Under the pieces are notes generated by a model. The model was given only the letters and a program-made list of their open reading frames with translations. It was not told the DNA's origin and searched no databases. DNA of 64,000 bases from Clostridiales bacterium (GTDB taxonomy: Bacteria > Bacillota > Clostridia > Oscillospirales > CAG-272), in the NCBI GenBank assembly GCA_012514145.1, contig JAAZAV010000049.1, forward strand, positions 19,510 to 83,509. Direction: 5' to 3'. The position numbers and the translations under genes were made by a program. Below, piece after piece: positions 17,510-26,563 of the stretch; within the stretch, counting starts at the first letter, position 1, and the number at the start of each line of letters is the position of its first letter.

Positions 17510-17543
17510 GCGGGTCAACACATGACCTGCGGGTTTTTCTTTT
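17510..17543 (+). terminator. Rho-independent terminator
   Basis: An 8-bp stem GCGGGTCA/TGACCTGC (17510-17517 with 17523-17530, one G-U pair), followed by GGG and a T-rich run. It closes the exporter operon about 200 bases after its last stop; nothing else is seen in that gap. Confidence 0.7.
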
Positions 17544-17564
17544 GTAACTATTCGATGAACTCTA

Positions 17565-17618
17565 TTGACTTTTCGCGTCTAATGGTGTAGACTGCAAGCG
17601 AAGTCTAACGAAGTAGAC
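17565..17618 (+). promoter_or_regulatory. promoter with twin BlaI-type operators
   Basis: TTGACT 17565-17570, 17-base spacer, TAGACT 17588-17593. Two identical dyads GTCTA-N6-TAGAC lie at 17577-17592 (overlapping the -10) and 17603-17618 (start of the transcript). Adjacent operators of this size fit BlaI/MecI autorepression. Confidence 0.78.
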
Positions 17619-17635
17619 ACTGAGGGACATTATAA

Positions 17636-18004
17636 ATGGAAATACCGAAAATTCACGAAAGCGAGTACCGCTTCTGTCTCATAATGTGGGAACATGAGCC
17701 GGTCACCACCGTCGAACTGGTGAAGCTCTGCCGGGAGCAGCTGGGCTGGAAGCGGACCACCACCTACACGGTCATCAAGCGTCTCGGGGAGCGCGGCGTG
17801 CTGAAGAACGAGAACGGCGAGATCACCTCGCTTGTATCGAAAGACGAAGCGCAGGCGTGGGAAATCGGCGAACTGGTCGAGAAAAAGTTCGAGGGTTCGC
17901 TGCCCGCCTTTATCGCCGCTTTCACCAGACACCGGGACATGTCAGACGGCGAACTCGACGAAATACAGCGCATGATAGACCGTATAAGGAAAGGGGGCAT
18001 ATAA
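17636..18004 (+). CDS. BlaI/MecI/CopY family transcriptional repressor
   Basis: 122-residue winged-helix repressor. The DNA-binding part ends in the family motif WKRTTTYTVIKRLGERGVL, and the second half is the dimerisation helix region. Family members are inactivated by cleavage when their M56 partner senses a signal, or by copper in CopY. The M56 gene starts one base after its stop, and twin dyads in its own promoter support autorepression of the pair. No beta-lactamase is present in the window. Confidence 0.9.
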   Translation: MEIPKIHESEYRFCLIMWEHEPVTTVELVKLCREQLGWKRTTTYTVIKRLGERGVLKNENGEITSLVSKDEAQAWEIGELVEKKFEGSLPAFIAAFTRHRDMSDGELDEIQRMIDRIRKGGI

Positions 18005-18005
18005 T

Positions 18006-19304
18006 ATGCCCGCATGGCTTACGAATATAGCGGATATAATAGAAAATATGCCTGACTTCTCCGGCATGCTGAACATAAGCATAGCGGCGGGCTGGGTTAT
18101 ACTGGCTGTGATTGCCCTGCGCTTCCTCCTGAAAAAAGCTCCGAAACGGTTTCATGCCGCGCTTTGGGGGCTTGTAGCGGCGCGCCTGCTGCTCCCCTTT
18201 TCGATTGAGAGCGAATTCAGCCTTATCCCGAGCGCCGCCATCCTGCCGGATGAAGTTTTAAGGTATGAGGGCACGCGGCTTCGGGAGCCCGCCCGCCTTG
18301 ACATTATCTCGAATCCCGTCTTTTCGGACGGCGTTTCGATAGAACTTGGGCAGACGGTCGACAACATTCAGGTGCATATGGCGGTTATGACGGTCGTATG
18401 GCTTGCGGGAATCGCCGCTCTGCTGCTCTACGCCGCAGCCGCATATATTCGTCTGCGCCGAAGGGTCGACACCGCCGTGCTTTATAAGGACAATATCTTC
18501 CGGAGCGAAAATGTTTCCTCCCCCTTTGTGTTCGGCATAGTCAGACCGAAAATCTACCTGCCCTTCAAAATGGCGGAACAGGATATCGGACACGTTGTCG
18601 CCCACGAAAAGGCGCATATCCGCAGATATGATCACCTGTGGAAGCCTCTCGGTTTCCTCCTGCTGACTCTCCACTGGTTCAATCCCCTGATGTGGCTTGC
18701 CTATATACTGTTCTGCCGCGACATCGAGCTTGCCTGCGATGAAAAGGTCATCGGCGAACTCGACAGCGGGCAGAGAGCCGATTACGCGCAGACCCTTGCA
18801 GCCTGCAGCACCGGCAAGCGTGCCGGCAAGCGGGAGGCTGCCGCCTGTCCATTCGGTGAGATCGGGGTAAAAACGCGGATCAGGTCGGTGATGAATTACA
18901 AAAAACCCGCGGTCCGGATCATAGTATTATCGGTCATCGTCTGCATAGCCGCGGCGGTGTGCTTCCTGTCCGACCCGATAAAGGGCGGCGACATGGAGGA
19001 CTGCTACTATCTCATAATCGGACAGAACGGCGTTCTCGAGATCGGAGTGTCAACACCGCAAACAAGCGGCGGCTGCAGAAACGCGGACAATTCCACTTTC
19101 GAAAAGGGCGAAAAAGTGTGGCTCGGTCATCTGAAAGGCGATACGGATCTGCGGGGCGCAGCAATCACCGCATTTAATAAGAACGGAGATGTTGTATATT
19201 CTCTCCGCATTCCCGAAAATGCGACGGACGATGAAATCGCCGAGCTTCTCAACGGCGGGAGCTGGCTGCATTCCCCCGACAAGGCGGCGAGGGTGAGCGA
19301 TTGA
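18006..19304 (+). CDS. M56 family membrane metallopeptidase (BlaR1-like)
   Basis: Integral membrane zinc protease that would cleave the preceding repressor. Membrane segments near 24-41, 125-147, 210-235 and 300-317; HEKAH at 200-204 is the zinc site, preceded by the family motif FGIVRPKIYLPF. The C-terminal extracellular part is only about 110 residues and lacks the penicillin-binding SxxK sensor of BlaR1, so it is not a beta-lactam sensor of the classical type. The signal it senses is unknown. Confidence 0.87.
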   Translation: MPAWLTNIADIIENMPDFSGMLNISIAAGWVILAVIALRFLLKKAPKRFHAALWGLVAARLLLPFSIESEFSLIPSAAILPDEVLRYEGTRLREPARLDIISNPVFSDGVSIELGQTVDNIQVHMAVMTVVWLAGIAALLLYAAAAYIRLRRRVDTAVLYKDNIFRSENVSSPFVFGIVRPKIYLPFKMAEQDIGHVVAHEKAHIRRYDHLWKPLGFLLLTLHWFNPLMWLAYILFCRDIELACDEKVIGELDSGQRADYAQTLAACSTGKRAGKREAAACPFGEIGVKTRIRSVMNYKKPAVRIIVLSVIVCIAAAVCFLSDPIKGGDMEDCYYLIIGQNGVLEIGVSTPQTSGGCRNADNSTFEKGEKVWLGHLKGDTDLRGAAITAFNKNGDVVYSLRIPENATDDEIAELLNGGSWLHSPDKAARVSD

Positions 19305-19317
19305 ATTTATGATAACG

Positions 19318-19358
19318 GAGCTGTATCAAAACTCGAACTTTGATACAGCTCTGTTTAT
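19318..19358 (+). terminator. Rho-independent terminator
   Basis: A 13-bp perfect stem GAGCTGTATCAAA/TTTGATACAGCTC (19318-19330 with 19339-19351) followed by TGTTTATT, directly after the M56 gene. Confidence 0.78.
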
Positions 19359-19399
19359 TGAGGTCGATCCACAGAGGCGGTTACTCCCTCTGCGGTGGA

Positions 19400-19925
19400 G
19401 TGCATTCCCTCCGTCACGGTTTACTCCCTCCGTCACGGCTGTCGCCGTGCCACCTCCCTCGGAGAGGGAGGCTTTTAGTGGTGAGGGAGCGGGCTTCGCG
19501 GGCTTGCGCATTCTTAGGCTTTCATTCCGCAGGCTCCCTCTCCGAGGGAGCTGTCAGCGTCAGCTGACTGAGGGAGTTATCATCTCCGTCACGGCTTACT
19601 CCCTCCGTCACGGCTGTCGCCGTGCCACCTCCCTCGGAGAGGGAGGCTTTTTGCGGTGAGGGAGCGGGCTTCGCGGGCTTGCGCATTCTTAGGCTTTCAT
19701 TCCGCAGGCTCCCTCTCCGAGGGAGCTGTCAGCGTCAGCTGACTGAGGGAGTTATCATCTCCGTCACTGGCTTACTCCCTCCGTCACGGCTGTCGCCGTG
19801 CCACCTCCCTCGGAGAGGGAGGCTTTTTGCGGTGAGGGAGCGGGATTCGCGGGCTTGCGCGTTCTTAGGCTTTCATTCCGTAGGTTCCCTCTCCGAGGGA
19901 GGCTTTTTCGGCGCGCTCCTGTGAG
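19400..19925. repeat. three tandem ~175-bp structured repeats
   Basis: The anchor GTCGCCGTGCCACC recurs at 19441, 19616 and 19792, a period of 175-176 bases; the third copy diverges at its end. Each unit holds several hairpins: CACGGC/GCCGTG, CCTCCCTC/GAGGGAGG, CTCCCTC/GAGGGAG and GTCAGC/GCTGAC. A fragment of the same element lies inverted at 52964-53035. Open frames across it are artefacts of its repeat structure. I see no transposase; a non-autonomous intergenic element is likely. Confidence 0.88.
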
Positions 19926-20008
19926 CGCACGTTCCAAGCCTCTCCGAAGGAGGCGGCGGCGGGTACCGGTGGAGATGCCGAGTGAAGACAAACTTGCCGA
20001 AAATGCCG

Positions 20009-20037
20009 TTGACCGGGGAAGGCATACATGCTAAAAT
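20009..20037 (+). promoter_or_regulatory. sigma-A promoter of the BNR/beta-helix operon
   Basis: TTGACC 20009-20014, 17-base spacer, TAAAAT 20032-20037, ahead of the gene at 20115. Confidence 0.7.
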
Positions 20038-20114
20038 AACATTGTACGGCAACGCGAACGGACGATTGCGTTAATTACATCATTTACATCATTCAAACGA
20101 AAGGTGATTATAAA

Positions 20115-21155
20115 ATGAGCATCAAACGAACCGTAACCGGGCGGGAGATTTTCGTAAATCATCAGGCGAACCGCCGCAGCGGACACATGGGTCACGCTCT
20201 GCTTGACTGCGGAGAGGGGAAGATAATCGACTTTTACTCAAATTGCGACGGCGAGCGGGTGGCAGGCCACAGCGGCTACGGCTGGATGGAATACAAGGTC
20301 AGCCGCGACTACGGCAGGACCTTCGGCGAGGCGAAAGTCCTCGAGTGCTCCCGCAAAGTCTACGACGAGGGAATACACACCGCACTTTGCGAGAAGGCGG
20401 TAAAGGCGCCCAACGGCGACATTCTGCTGTTCTTCCAGATTACCGACGCCTCAAAGCCGATTTCCTGCGAGCCCTGGTCCTCCCCCGGCATGGCAGTCAG
20501 CAGGGACAACGGCGAGACCTTCTCGGACGTCATGCCCACCGGCATGGACGCGGGGCGCATCTACGATGTTGTATGCGACGGCAAGAGCGTCTATGTCATA
20601 ATGCAGTCGAACGACGCGGCGGTGATATTCTTGGGCAACCGCCCGGAGCACTGCTACAAGCTGTACCGCAGCGACGACAGCGGAAAGAGCTTCAAGTCAT
20701 ATTTGATCTCCATCGACGCTCAGGGCAGGGGTTACGGCGCCCTTGAATTCATGGAGGACGGCGCGCTCATCGCCTATGTATACGACGCCAATCACGAGGA
20801 CGCGCCGGTGTATGCAATATCCCGCGACCGGGGCGTCACCTGGTCGGAGCCTGCCCGCGCGAGCACAAAGAAGCTTATCCGCAATCCCCAGCTTGTCCGG
20901 GTGGACAATATATGGTTCCTGCTGGGGCGCAACGGCGGCGCGGGTGACGGTCTGGTGCTCTATACCTCCGACGACGGCATAAGCTGGGACGAGGGCGAAA
21001 TGCTGGACAAACGCCCCGAGGGCGGCGGCACCGGCTATTACAGCAACATGCTTGTGATCCGGGAGCCGGGCGAGAGGCCACGGGTGCTGATGCAGTATTC
21101 CCACGTCTACGATCAGAACCGGGTGAACATCGCACACCGGTATATTCTGCTGTGA
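20115..21155 (+). CDS. sialidase-like BNR/Asp-box repeat protein
   Basis: 346 residues forming a predicted six-bladed beta-propeller. Five Asp-box motifs are visible: SRDYGRTF, SRDNGETF, SDDSGKSF, SRDRGVTW and SDDGISW. There is no signal peptide, so it should be cytoplasmic, unlike most secreted sialidases. I cannot confirm a full arginine triad, so the activity (exo-sialidase, other glycosidase or binding) remains open. The next gene overlaps its stop by one base and encodes a second protein of the same kind. Confidence 0.82.
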   Translation: MSIKRTVTGREIFVNHQANRRSGHMGHALLDCGEGKIIDFYSNCDGERVAGHSGYGWMEYKVSRDYGRTFGEAKVLECSRKVYDEGIHTALCEKAVKAPNGDILLFFQITDASKPISCEPWSSPGMAVSRDNGETFSDVMPTGMDAGRIYDVVCDGKSVYVIMQSNDAAVIFLGNRPEHCYKLYRSDDSGKSFKSYLISIDAQGRGYGALEFMEDGALIAYVYDANHEDAPVYAISRDRGVTWSEPARASTKKLIRNPQLVRVDNIWFLLGRNGGAGDGLVLYTSDDGISWDEGEMLDKRPEGGGTGYYSNMLVIREPGERPRVLMQYSHVYDQNRVNIAHRYILL

Positions 21156-22252
21156 TGTTTAACCTGCTGAAGAAAGACGCGGATTTCTCGATGCTGACCC
21201 GTCCTGCGAATGTCGAATATCATCGGGTTTTCGACACGGTGCGCGAGACGGGTTCTCCCCATTTTCTCCACGGCGCGGCGGTGACCCTGTGGCAAAATCG
21301 GCTTGCCGTCTGCTTTGCCTTCAACCGGGGCGAGGAGAACTCGGCGACCGAGGAGCTGCTGATAAGTTTCAGCGATGACCGCGGCATGACCTGGACGAAA
21401 GCCGAAAATATCGCCGCTCCCTCAGGGCGGGCCGACAGCCACGGGGTGTTTCTGCCGCGTGATGACGGGCTGTGGTGCTTTGCGTCCTCATTCAACGGTC
21501 TCGGCGAACCGCCTCTTTCGTCGAAGGGGCATCGGCTTATCCATTTCAAGGACCTGAAAATGAAAGCGCGTCGCTTTGACGGCGTACGCTGGGAGGATAT
21601 GGGGGCGGCAGCCGAGGGCTTCTGGCCGCTCGGCGCGCCCGTGCGAACGGCTGACGGGAACTGGCTGCTGGCGGGCTGCGATACCCGCTGGTACGCGGCA
21701 GCGGCACTGAGCCGGGGCGGCGACCTGACGAAATGGGACGTGGTGAAGCCCGACACCGACGGCGAGGTCTTCACCGAAGCGGGCGCTTGGGTATCGGATG
21801 ACGGCGGCAGTGTACTGCTTGTGATGCGCAATCAGTCGGTGCTCACCGACGGCAGATATCACGCCGCCGTTTCGCTCAGCACCGACGGCGGACGCAGTTT
21901 CGGCGAATGTGAGATAAGCGACCTTCCCATGGCTGCTGTGAAACCCTTCTGCGGACGGCTGTCCGACGGCAGATATTACCTGCTTTTCAACGAATCGATA
22001 CCCGGAAAGCCCGCCGCCCGCGACCGGCTTTTAATCGGAATCGGGAACGGCGGGGACTTCGGGCTTGAACGCTTTTATGTGGTGGACGAGGGCTATGCCG
22101 CTCCCTCCGGGCGGCGGCTGGCGCTGAGCTATCCCTATGCTTATGAGCATGAGGGCAGGCTGTATATAGCCTACTCATATGAGAGCGCGCCGGGCATGGG
22201 CAGAAATCACAACGACGCCATGCTTGCGGTGCTCCGAACCGACGAACTGTGA
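21155..22252 (+). CDS. second sialidase-like BNR/Asp-box repeat protein
   Basis: 365 residues, beginning at the ATG of a TGATG overlap with the preceding gene, so translation is probably coupled (a GTG at 21152 is also possible). Asp-boxes SDDRGMTW and STDGGRSF mark a beta-propeller; repeats elsewhere are degenerate. No signal peptide is seen. Pairing with the upstream propeller suggests two enzymes acting on one imported glycan, or a heterodimer. A terminator follows 34 bases later. Confidence 0.78.
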   Translation: MFNLLKKDADFSMLTRPANVEYHRVFDTVRETGSPHFLHGAAVTLWQNRLAVCFAFNRGEENSATEELLISFSDDRGMTWTKAENIAAPSGRADSHGVFLPRDDGLWCFASSFNGLGEPPLSSKGHRLIHFKDLKMKARRFDGVRWEDMGAAAEGFWPLGAPVRTADGNWLLAGCDTRWYAAAALSRGGDLTKWDVVKPDTDGEVFTEAGAWVSDDGGSVLLVMRNQSVLTDGRYHAAVSLSTDGGRSFGECEISDLPMAAVKPFCGRLSDGRYYLLFNESIPGKPAARDRLLIGIGNGGDFGLERFYVVDEGYAAPSGRRLALSYPYAYEHEGRLYIAYSYESAPGMGRNHNDAMLAVLRTDEL

Positions 22253-22285
22253 GCGATGTGACGGACAAGGCTAATCCGAATTTCA

Positions 22286-22326
22286 ATGCCCTCTTCGGCT
22301 TTCACTGCCGAAGGGGGCATATATTT
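22286..22326 (+). terminator. Rho-independent terminator
   Basis: A 14-bp stem (22286-22299 with 22307-22320, one G-U pair) followed by ATATTTATT. Confidence 0.75.
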
Positions 22327-22357
22327 ATTAATATATTTCAAAAACCGAGGCTGCGTC

Positions 22358-22386
22358 TTGACATCCCGCGCCGCGTGGATTAAAAT
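22358..22386 (+). promoter_or_regulatory. sigma-A promoter
   Basis: TTGACA 22358-22363, 17-base spacer, TAAAAT 22381-22386, upstream of the beta-helix gene. Confidence 0.8.
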
Positions 22387-22455
22387 GTATTGTGAGAAAA
22401 GACATACACCGACATAGACAGCGCGGCTGTACGCCGCATAGAAACGGAGGCATGA

Positions 22456-23559
22456 ATGATGAAAGACAAGGATTCAACCTGCGAGATACAGGCACTGCTT
22501 GACCGGGGCGGGGATGTGGAGATTCCGCCCGGCTTTTACAGAATATCTAAGACCCTGCGCGTCTCCTCGGGCACCACGCTCAGGGCGGCGCCAAACGCCC
22601 GCATCTGCCTCTGCGGCGATACGCCCCGGCGGCGCGGCGACCACCTTCTGACCAACTCCGACCACGAGGGCGGCAATCGGGATATAACCATCGACGGCGG
22701 CATATGGGACGGGAACAACTTTGACCCCAACAACAAAAAGGGCGAATTGTTTGATTCGGAGGGCTTCAGCGGCTCCGCGCTCAACTTCTTCAATGTGAAA
22801 AATCTCACCCTGCGGAACATGATAATAGCCAATTCCACCGCCTACAACATCCGCGCCGCGCGCATCGACGGCTTTGTGTTCGACAATATAGCCTTCCTCG
22901 GCGACCGTCTCCACTCGAACCAGGACGGACTGCACTTCAACGGCAATGTCCGGAACGGAAAGGTCAGCAATATCTACGCTCTGTCGAAGGGACAGACCAA
23001 CGACGATCTCATCGCCCTGAACGCCGACGACTCGATGGCGCGGGTGGAGAATCTGGGCATGGAGTGCGGCGACATCGAGAATATCACCTTTGAGAATATC
23101 TATGCCGAGGACTGCCACACGCTGGTGCGCATGCTGAGCGTCGACTCGGCTATACGAAATATCCGATTTAAGAACCTTGAAGCCGGCTGCAGGTGCTACG
23201 CAGTAAACTGCGACGCCGCCCGCTACTGCCGCACGCCGCTTTTCAGGGAGGATGACCGCCCCGGGGGCGTGGGCAATATCGAGAACGTGATTTTTGAGGA
23301 TATGACCGTTCACATGACCGCCGACCGGGGCGATTCGCCGATGATAATACTCGAGTGCAGCGCCGAAAACCTGCGTTTTAACGGCTTCGCGCGCCCCCGT
23401 GAGAAGGATGTCAGCCCGAAGTCCCCGGCCTTCACCGCGCGCAATGTCGTCGGCATGAAGGTAAGGGCAGATGGCGGGGAATATACCGCCCGGGGCAAGG
23501 GGGATGTGATCTCTCTTGACGGCTTCGGGGAACTGTGCGTGTGCAGGGAAGGGAAATAA
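22456..23559 (+). CDS. right-handed parallel beta-helix protein, GH28/pectate-lyase-like
   Basis: 367 residues. The N-terminal IPPGFYRISKTLRVSSGTTLR matches the start of many GH28 and pectin-lyase-fold proteins; repeated coils such as NLTLRNMIIANSTAYNIRAA, NSDHEGGNRDITIDGG and DIENITFENIYAEDC show the helix ladder. NQDGLHF followed by NDDLIALNADD resembles the acidic catalytic clusters of GH28. GGAGG at 22446-22450 supports ATG 22456 or 22459. It has no signal peptide. A polygalacturonase-type or related glycan-cleaving role is inferred; two solute-binding lipoproteins follow in the same direction. Confidence 0.82.
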   Translation: MMKDKDSTCEIQALLDRGGDVEIPPGFYRISKTLRVSSGTTLRAAPNARICLCGDTPRRRGDHLLTNSDHEGGNRDITIDGGIWDGNNFDPNNKKGELFDSEGFSGSALNFFNVKNLTLRNMIIANSTAYNIRAARIDGFVFDNIAFLGDRLHSNQDGLHFNGNVRNGKVSNIYALSKGQTNDDLIALNADDSMARVENLGMECGDIENITFENIYAEDCHTLVRMLSVDSAIRNIRFKNLEAGCRCYAVNCDAARYCRTPLFREDDRPGGVGNIENVIFEDMTVHMTADRGDSPMIILECSAENLRFNGFARPREKDVSPKSPAFTARNVVGMKVRADGGEYTARGKGDVISLDGFGELCVCREGK

Positions 23560-23595
23560 GAAGCAAAATAAAATATATATAAAGGAAACAACAAC

Positions 23596-25047
23596 ATGAA
23601 AATCAAGAGAATTTTAGCGGCTATGCTGCTCGGCGGTATGCTGCTTTCATCCTGCGGTCAGACGCCGCCGGACGGCGGCGACGGTATTGAAACGACAACC
23701 GCCGACACTGCGGCTGCCGAAACCGTCACCACCGACTACCTGGAGACCCTGCCCGAGACCGACTTCGAGGGCAGGACATTCACCATCCTCGCCCAGCACA
23801 CCCCCGAGCGCTTCAACTTCGCCCAGGAGGAAAAGACGGGTGACGTCATCAACGATTCGATAATCGAGCGGGATACGGCGGTGGAGGAGCTGCTCAACAT
23901 AACCTATGCCCGGCTGCCGTATACCGACCGCGGCAAGCTGAAAACCGACGCCTCAAAGACCATACTCGCCGGCGACGAGGCTTACAATCTTATCATCACC
24001 TCCATGAGCGACGGCATAAACACCCTGGCGCCCCAGGGAGTGCTCTACGACCTGAAAGAACTGCCCTATGTACAGCTTGAGAGCAGCTGGTGGAACAAAT
24101 CAATATATGACGGTATGCAGATCGAGGGACGGCTCTTCTTCACCACCGGCGCAATCTCGCCCTGCTTCTTCCTCACCCCGATAGTGTCGCTGTTCAACAA
24201 GCGGCTGGTGGAGAATTACGGTCTGGGCGACATATACGGCATGGTAAACGACGGGAGCTGGACCTTTGACAATTTTTATGACATGACAAATGATCTTACT
24301 CAGGACGTGAACAACGACGGTCTTATCACCAAAGACGACTTCTTCGGCTATATATCCGACTCGACCCTCGGCGGCGCTCTGTTCGAGGGGGCGGGACTCA
24401 AGCAGATCGAGATAAAGAACGGCGAATATAAAATGGCGCTTGACACCGAGAAGGCAATCGAAGTCATTATGAAGTACAGCAACGCCTACGGCGACAAGAC
24501 CCGCTTCATGATGGAGGAGGGGGGCAGCACGACGGTAAACCCCATGTTCAAGAACGGTCAGGCTGTCTTCACTTCGATGAACGTCTACGGCTTCGCCATT
24601 CCCTACCGCGACATGGAGGACGACTACGGCATCGTGCCGCTGCCCAAATACGATGAGAGCATCGAGGGTTACAGTGCCACCTGCAACACCTGGCTGCCCA
24701 CCGGCGTGGCTGTGCCGATAAATTGCTCCGACCCCGAGTTCAACGGTCTTGTCATGGAGGCGACGGGCTATATATCCCAGCAGTATGTTGCTCCGGCGGT
24801 CTACGAAACCGCGCTGCGGGGCAAGGCCACCCGCGACTCCGAGTCCTATCAGATACTCGAAATGATTTTCAACAACTGCTCCTTCGACATGAACACGGTG
24901 TTCAACTTCGGCGGAAGTTCCGAGCTGCTCCGCGCCTCGGTCTGCGGCATAAAGACCAACTTTGTCTCGGACTACGCCGCCATCAAGGACAAGTCTCAGA
25001 CCGCGCTGGACAATATGATAGCCATGGTGCGGGAAGTGTATAAGTAA
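23596..25047 (+). CDS. extracellular solute-binding lipoprotein (ABC sugar-uptake type)
   Basis: Membrane-anchored substrate-capture protein. It has a lipobox LLSSC with Cys20, a Thr/Ala/Asp-rich linker to about 50, and then a two-lobed binding fold. An EF-hand-like loop at residues 237-248 (DVNNDGLITKDD) probably binds calcium; a Trp pair (165-166) lies in the first lobe. It is one of six paralogues in this window with the same register. No ABC permease gene is adjacent. AAAGGAAA precedes the ATG. The ligand is unknown; the beta-helix enzyme 36 bases upstream suggests an oligouronide or related glycan. Confidence 0.88.
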   Translation: MKIKRILAAMLLGGMLLSSCGQTPPDGGDGIETTTADTAAAETVTTDYLETLPETDFEGRTFTILAQHTPERFNFAQEEKTGDVINDSIIERDTAVEELLNITYARLPYTDRGKLKTDASKTILAGDEAYNLIITSMSDGINTLAPQGVLYDLKELPYVQLESSWWNKSIYDGMQIEGRLFFTTGAISPCFFLTPIVSLFNKRLVENYGLGDIYGMVNDGSWTFDNFYDMTNDLTQDVNNDGLITKDDFFGYISDSTLGGALFEGAGLKQIEIKNGEYKMALDTEKAIEVIMKYSNAYGDKTRFMMEEGGSTTVNPMFKNGQAVFTSMNVYGFAIPYRDMEDDYGIVPLPKYDESIEGYSATCNTWLPTGVAVPINCSDPEFNGLVMEATGYISQQYVAPAVYETALRGKATRDSESYQILEMIFNNCSFDMNTVFNFGGSSELLRASVCGIKTNFVSDYAAIKDKSQTALDNMIAMVREVYK

Positions 25048-25099
25048 GCGATAGACTGTGTTATACCAGCAGAATTATCTGATATTATAGGAGGGTATT

Positions 25100-26554
25100 A
25101 TGAAAAAACTGTGCTTTGCGCTTGCCCTGCTGATGATAGCCGCCGTATTTGCTGCGTGCGGAGGAAAGGGAGACACCACATCGGCAACGACTCCTGCGGC
25201 GGATATCACGATCGCTGAGACCACCACCGGACGCTATGAGGCGGATCTGCCTGAGCGGGACTTCGGCGGTGAGTCTATAGTGCTATACGCACGAATTTAT
25301 AACGGTGTATGGGATGCCTGCGATGTGCTAGTGGAGGAAATTGACGGTGAACTCATAAACGACGCTTTGTATGAGCGGGAGGATTTCATCGAGAACACCT
25401 ACAACGTGAAGCTGGAGCTGGTGAAAAGCGGCGTTGACAATGTCACAACCAATGTAAAGACCTTCATCGCCGCCGGCGATGGCAGCTATGATGCTGTCAT
25501 CTGCAGCGCCTACAACTCGGGCGCTATCGCCCTGGAGGGTATGCTTTGCGACCTGAACGGCGTTGAGTATATAGATTTCTCACAGCCTTGGTGGTCGCAG
25601 CGTACAAACGAGTCGCTTTCGATAGGCAGAAAGCAATATTATGCCACCGGCGATATTTTTATAATCGACAACAAGGCGATACGAATGTTTTTCTTCAATA
25701 AGGATATGCCAGAGCAGTTCGGGCTTGAGAGCCCATATCAACTTGTTTTCGACGACAAATGGACCTTTGAAAAGTACATCGAGTTCAACGAAGCAGTGTC
25801 GGGCGACCTCAACGGCGACAATCAGCTTAAGCGGGAGGATGACAGATATGGTACCATGGCTCAGCCCTCCCTGGGCATTGTGCTCTACATTGGTGCGGGT
25901 CAGCAGATGACCTCGAAAGACGGAGATGATATACCATTGGCAGCTTGCAACAGCGACCTTGCAATATCGATTATGACAGGTATATCCGAGAGCATTGCCG
26001 GTCTTGATGCCATCAGTATAGACGGCATAGCCACCAAGAGCAGTGTATACCCTGACAACATGGTATACTTTATGGAGGGACGGGTGTTCTTCGCTCCTGA
26101 GGTTCTGTTGCATATCGAATCGATGCGCGGCGCTGAGATAGATATAGGCATACTTCCGCCTCCAAAGTATAACGAGAGCCAGGAGGACTACTACTGCTAC
26201 ACTGACGGATACTGTGTGAATCTGGTTTCGATTCCGGTCACCAACACCGAGACCGATAAAATCGGCTTCATCGTTGAGGCAATGTCGGCAGAGTCAATGA
26301 ATAATCTTACCCCTGCCTACTACGAGGTAGCTTTGACTAACAAGTATGTCCGTGACGCAGAATCGGTGGCGATGCTCGATCTTATTCTTGACGCATCAGT
26401 GATGGATAACGCGAATGTTTTCTCCTGGGGCAGCATTGAAGCTACTCTGAACTCGGCAATGTCGGGAGGCAAGCCCATTGCCTCGGTGGTTGAGGCAAAT
26501 ATTGAAGCGCTTGAGGCTGCAATTGCAAAGACAGTCGACGCCTTCGTGAGCTGA
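25100..26554 (+). CDS. extracellular solute-binding lipoprotein
   Basis: Paralogue of the preceding lipoprotein. Lipobox FAAC with Cys20, linker to about 48, PWW at 163-165 and an EF-hand-like loop at 236-247 (DLNGDNQLKRED) followed by RYG. GGAGGG precedes the ATG 53 bases after the upstream stop. Its DNA is less GC-rich than the neighbouring lipoprotein gene, so the two are not a recent duplication. Tandem placement suggests two ligands or a two-component receptor. No permease genes are nearby. Confidence 0.88.
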   Translation: MKKLCFALALLMIAAVFAACGGKGDTTSATTPAADITIAETTTGRYEADLPERDFGGESIVLYARIYNGVWDACDVLVEEIDGELINDALYEREDFIENTYNVKLELVKSGVDNVTTNVKTFIAAGDGSYDAVICSAYNSGAIALEGMLCDLNGVEYIDFSQPWWSQRTNESLSIGRKQYYATGDIFIIDNKAIRMFFFNKDMPEQFGLESPYQLVFDDKWTFEKYIEFNEAVSGDLNGDNQLKREDDRYGTMAQPSLGIVLYIGAGQQMTSKDGDDIPLAACNSDLAISIMTGISESIAGLDAISIDGIATKSSVYPDNMVYFMEGRVFFAPEVLLHIESMRGAEIDIGILPPPKYNESQEDYYCYTDGYCVNLVSIPVTNTETDKIGFIVEAMSAESMNNLTPAYYEVALTNKYVRDAESVAMLDLILDASVMDNANVFSWGSIEATLNSAMSGGKPIASVVEANIEALEAAIAKTVDAFVS

Positions 26555-26563
26555 TACAACACC

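Noticed and set aside
17351..17590. 79-codon frame after the ABC permease
   Set aside because: It crosses a terminator hairpin and the BlaI promoter and shows no family features.
19309..20034. Several overlapping Arg/Ser-rich open frames
   Set aside because: They are produced by translation of the tandem 175-bp repeat and recur with its period.
24304..24339. Dockerin module suggested by the D-x-N-x-D-G loop in binding lipoproteins
   Set aside because: Only one loop occurs per protein, in the middle of a solute-binding fold, not the duplicated C-terminal pair of a dockerin.
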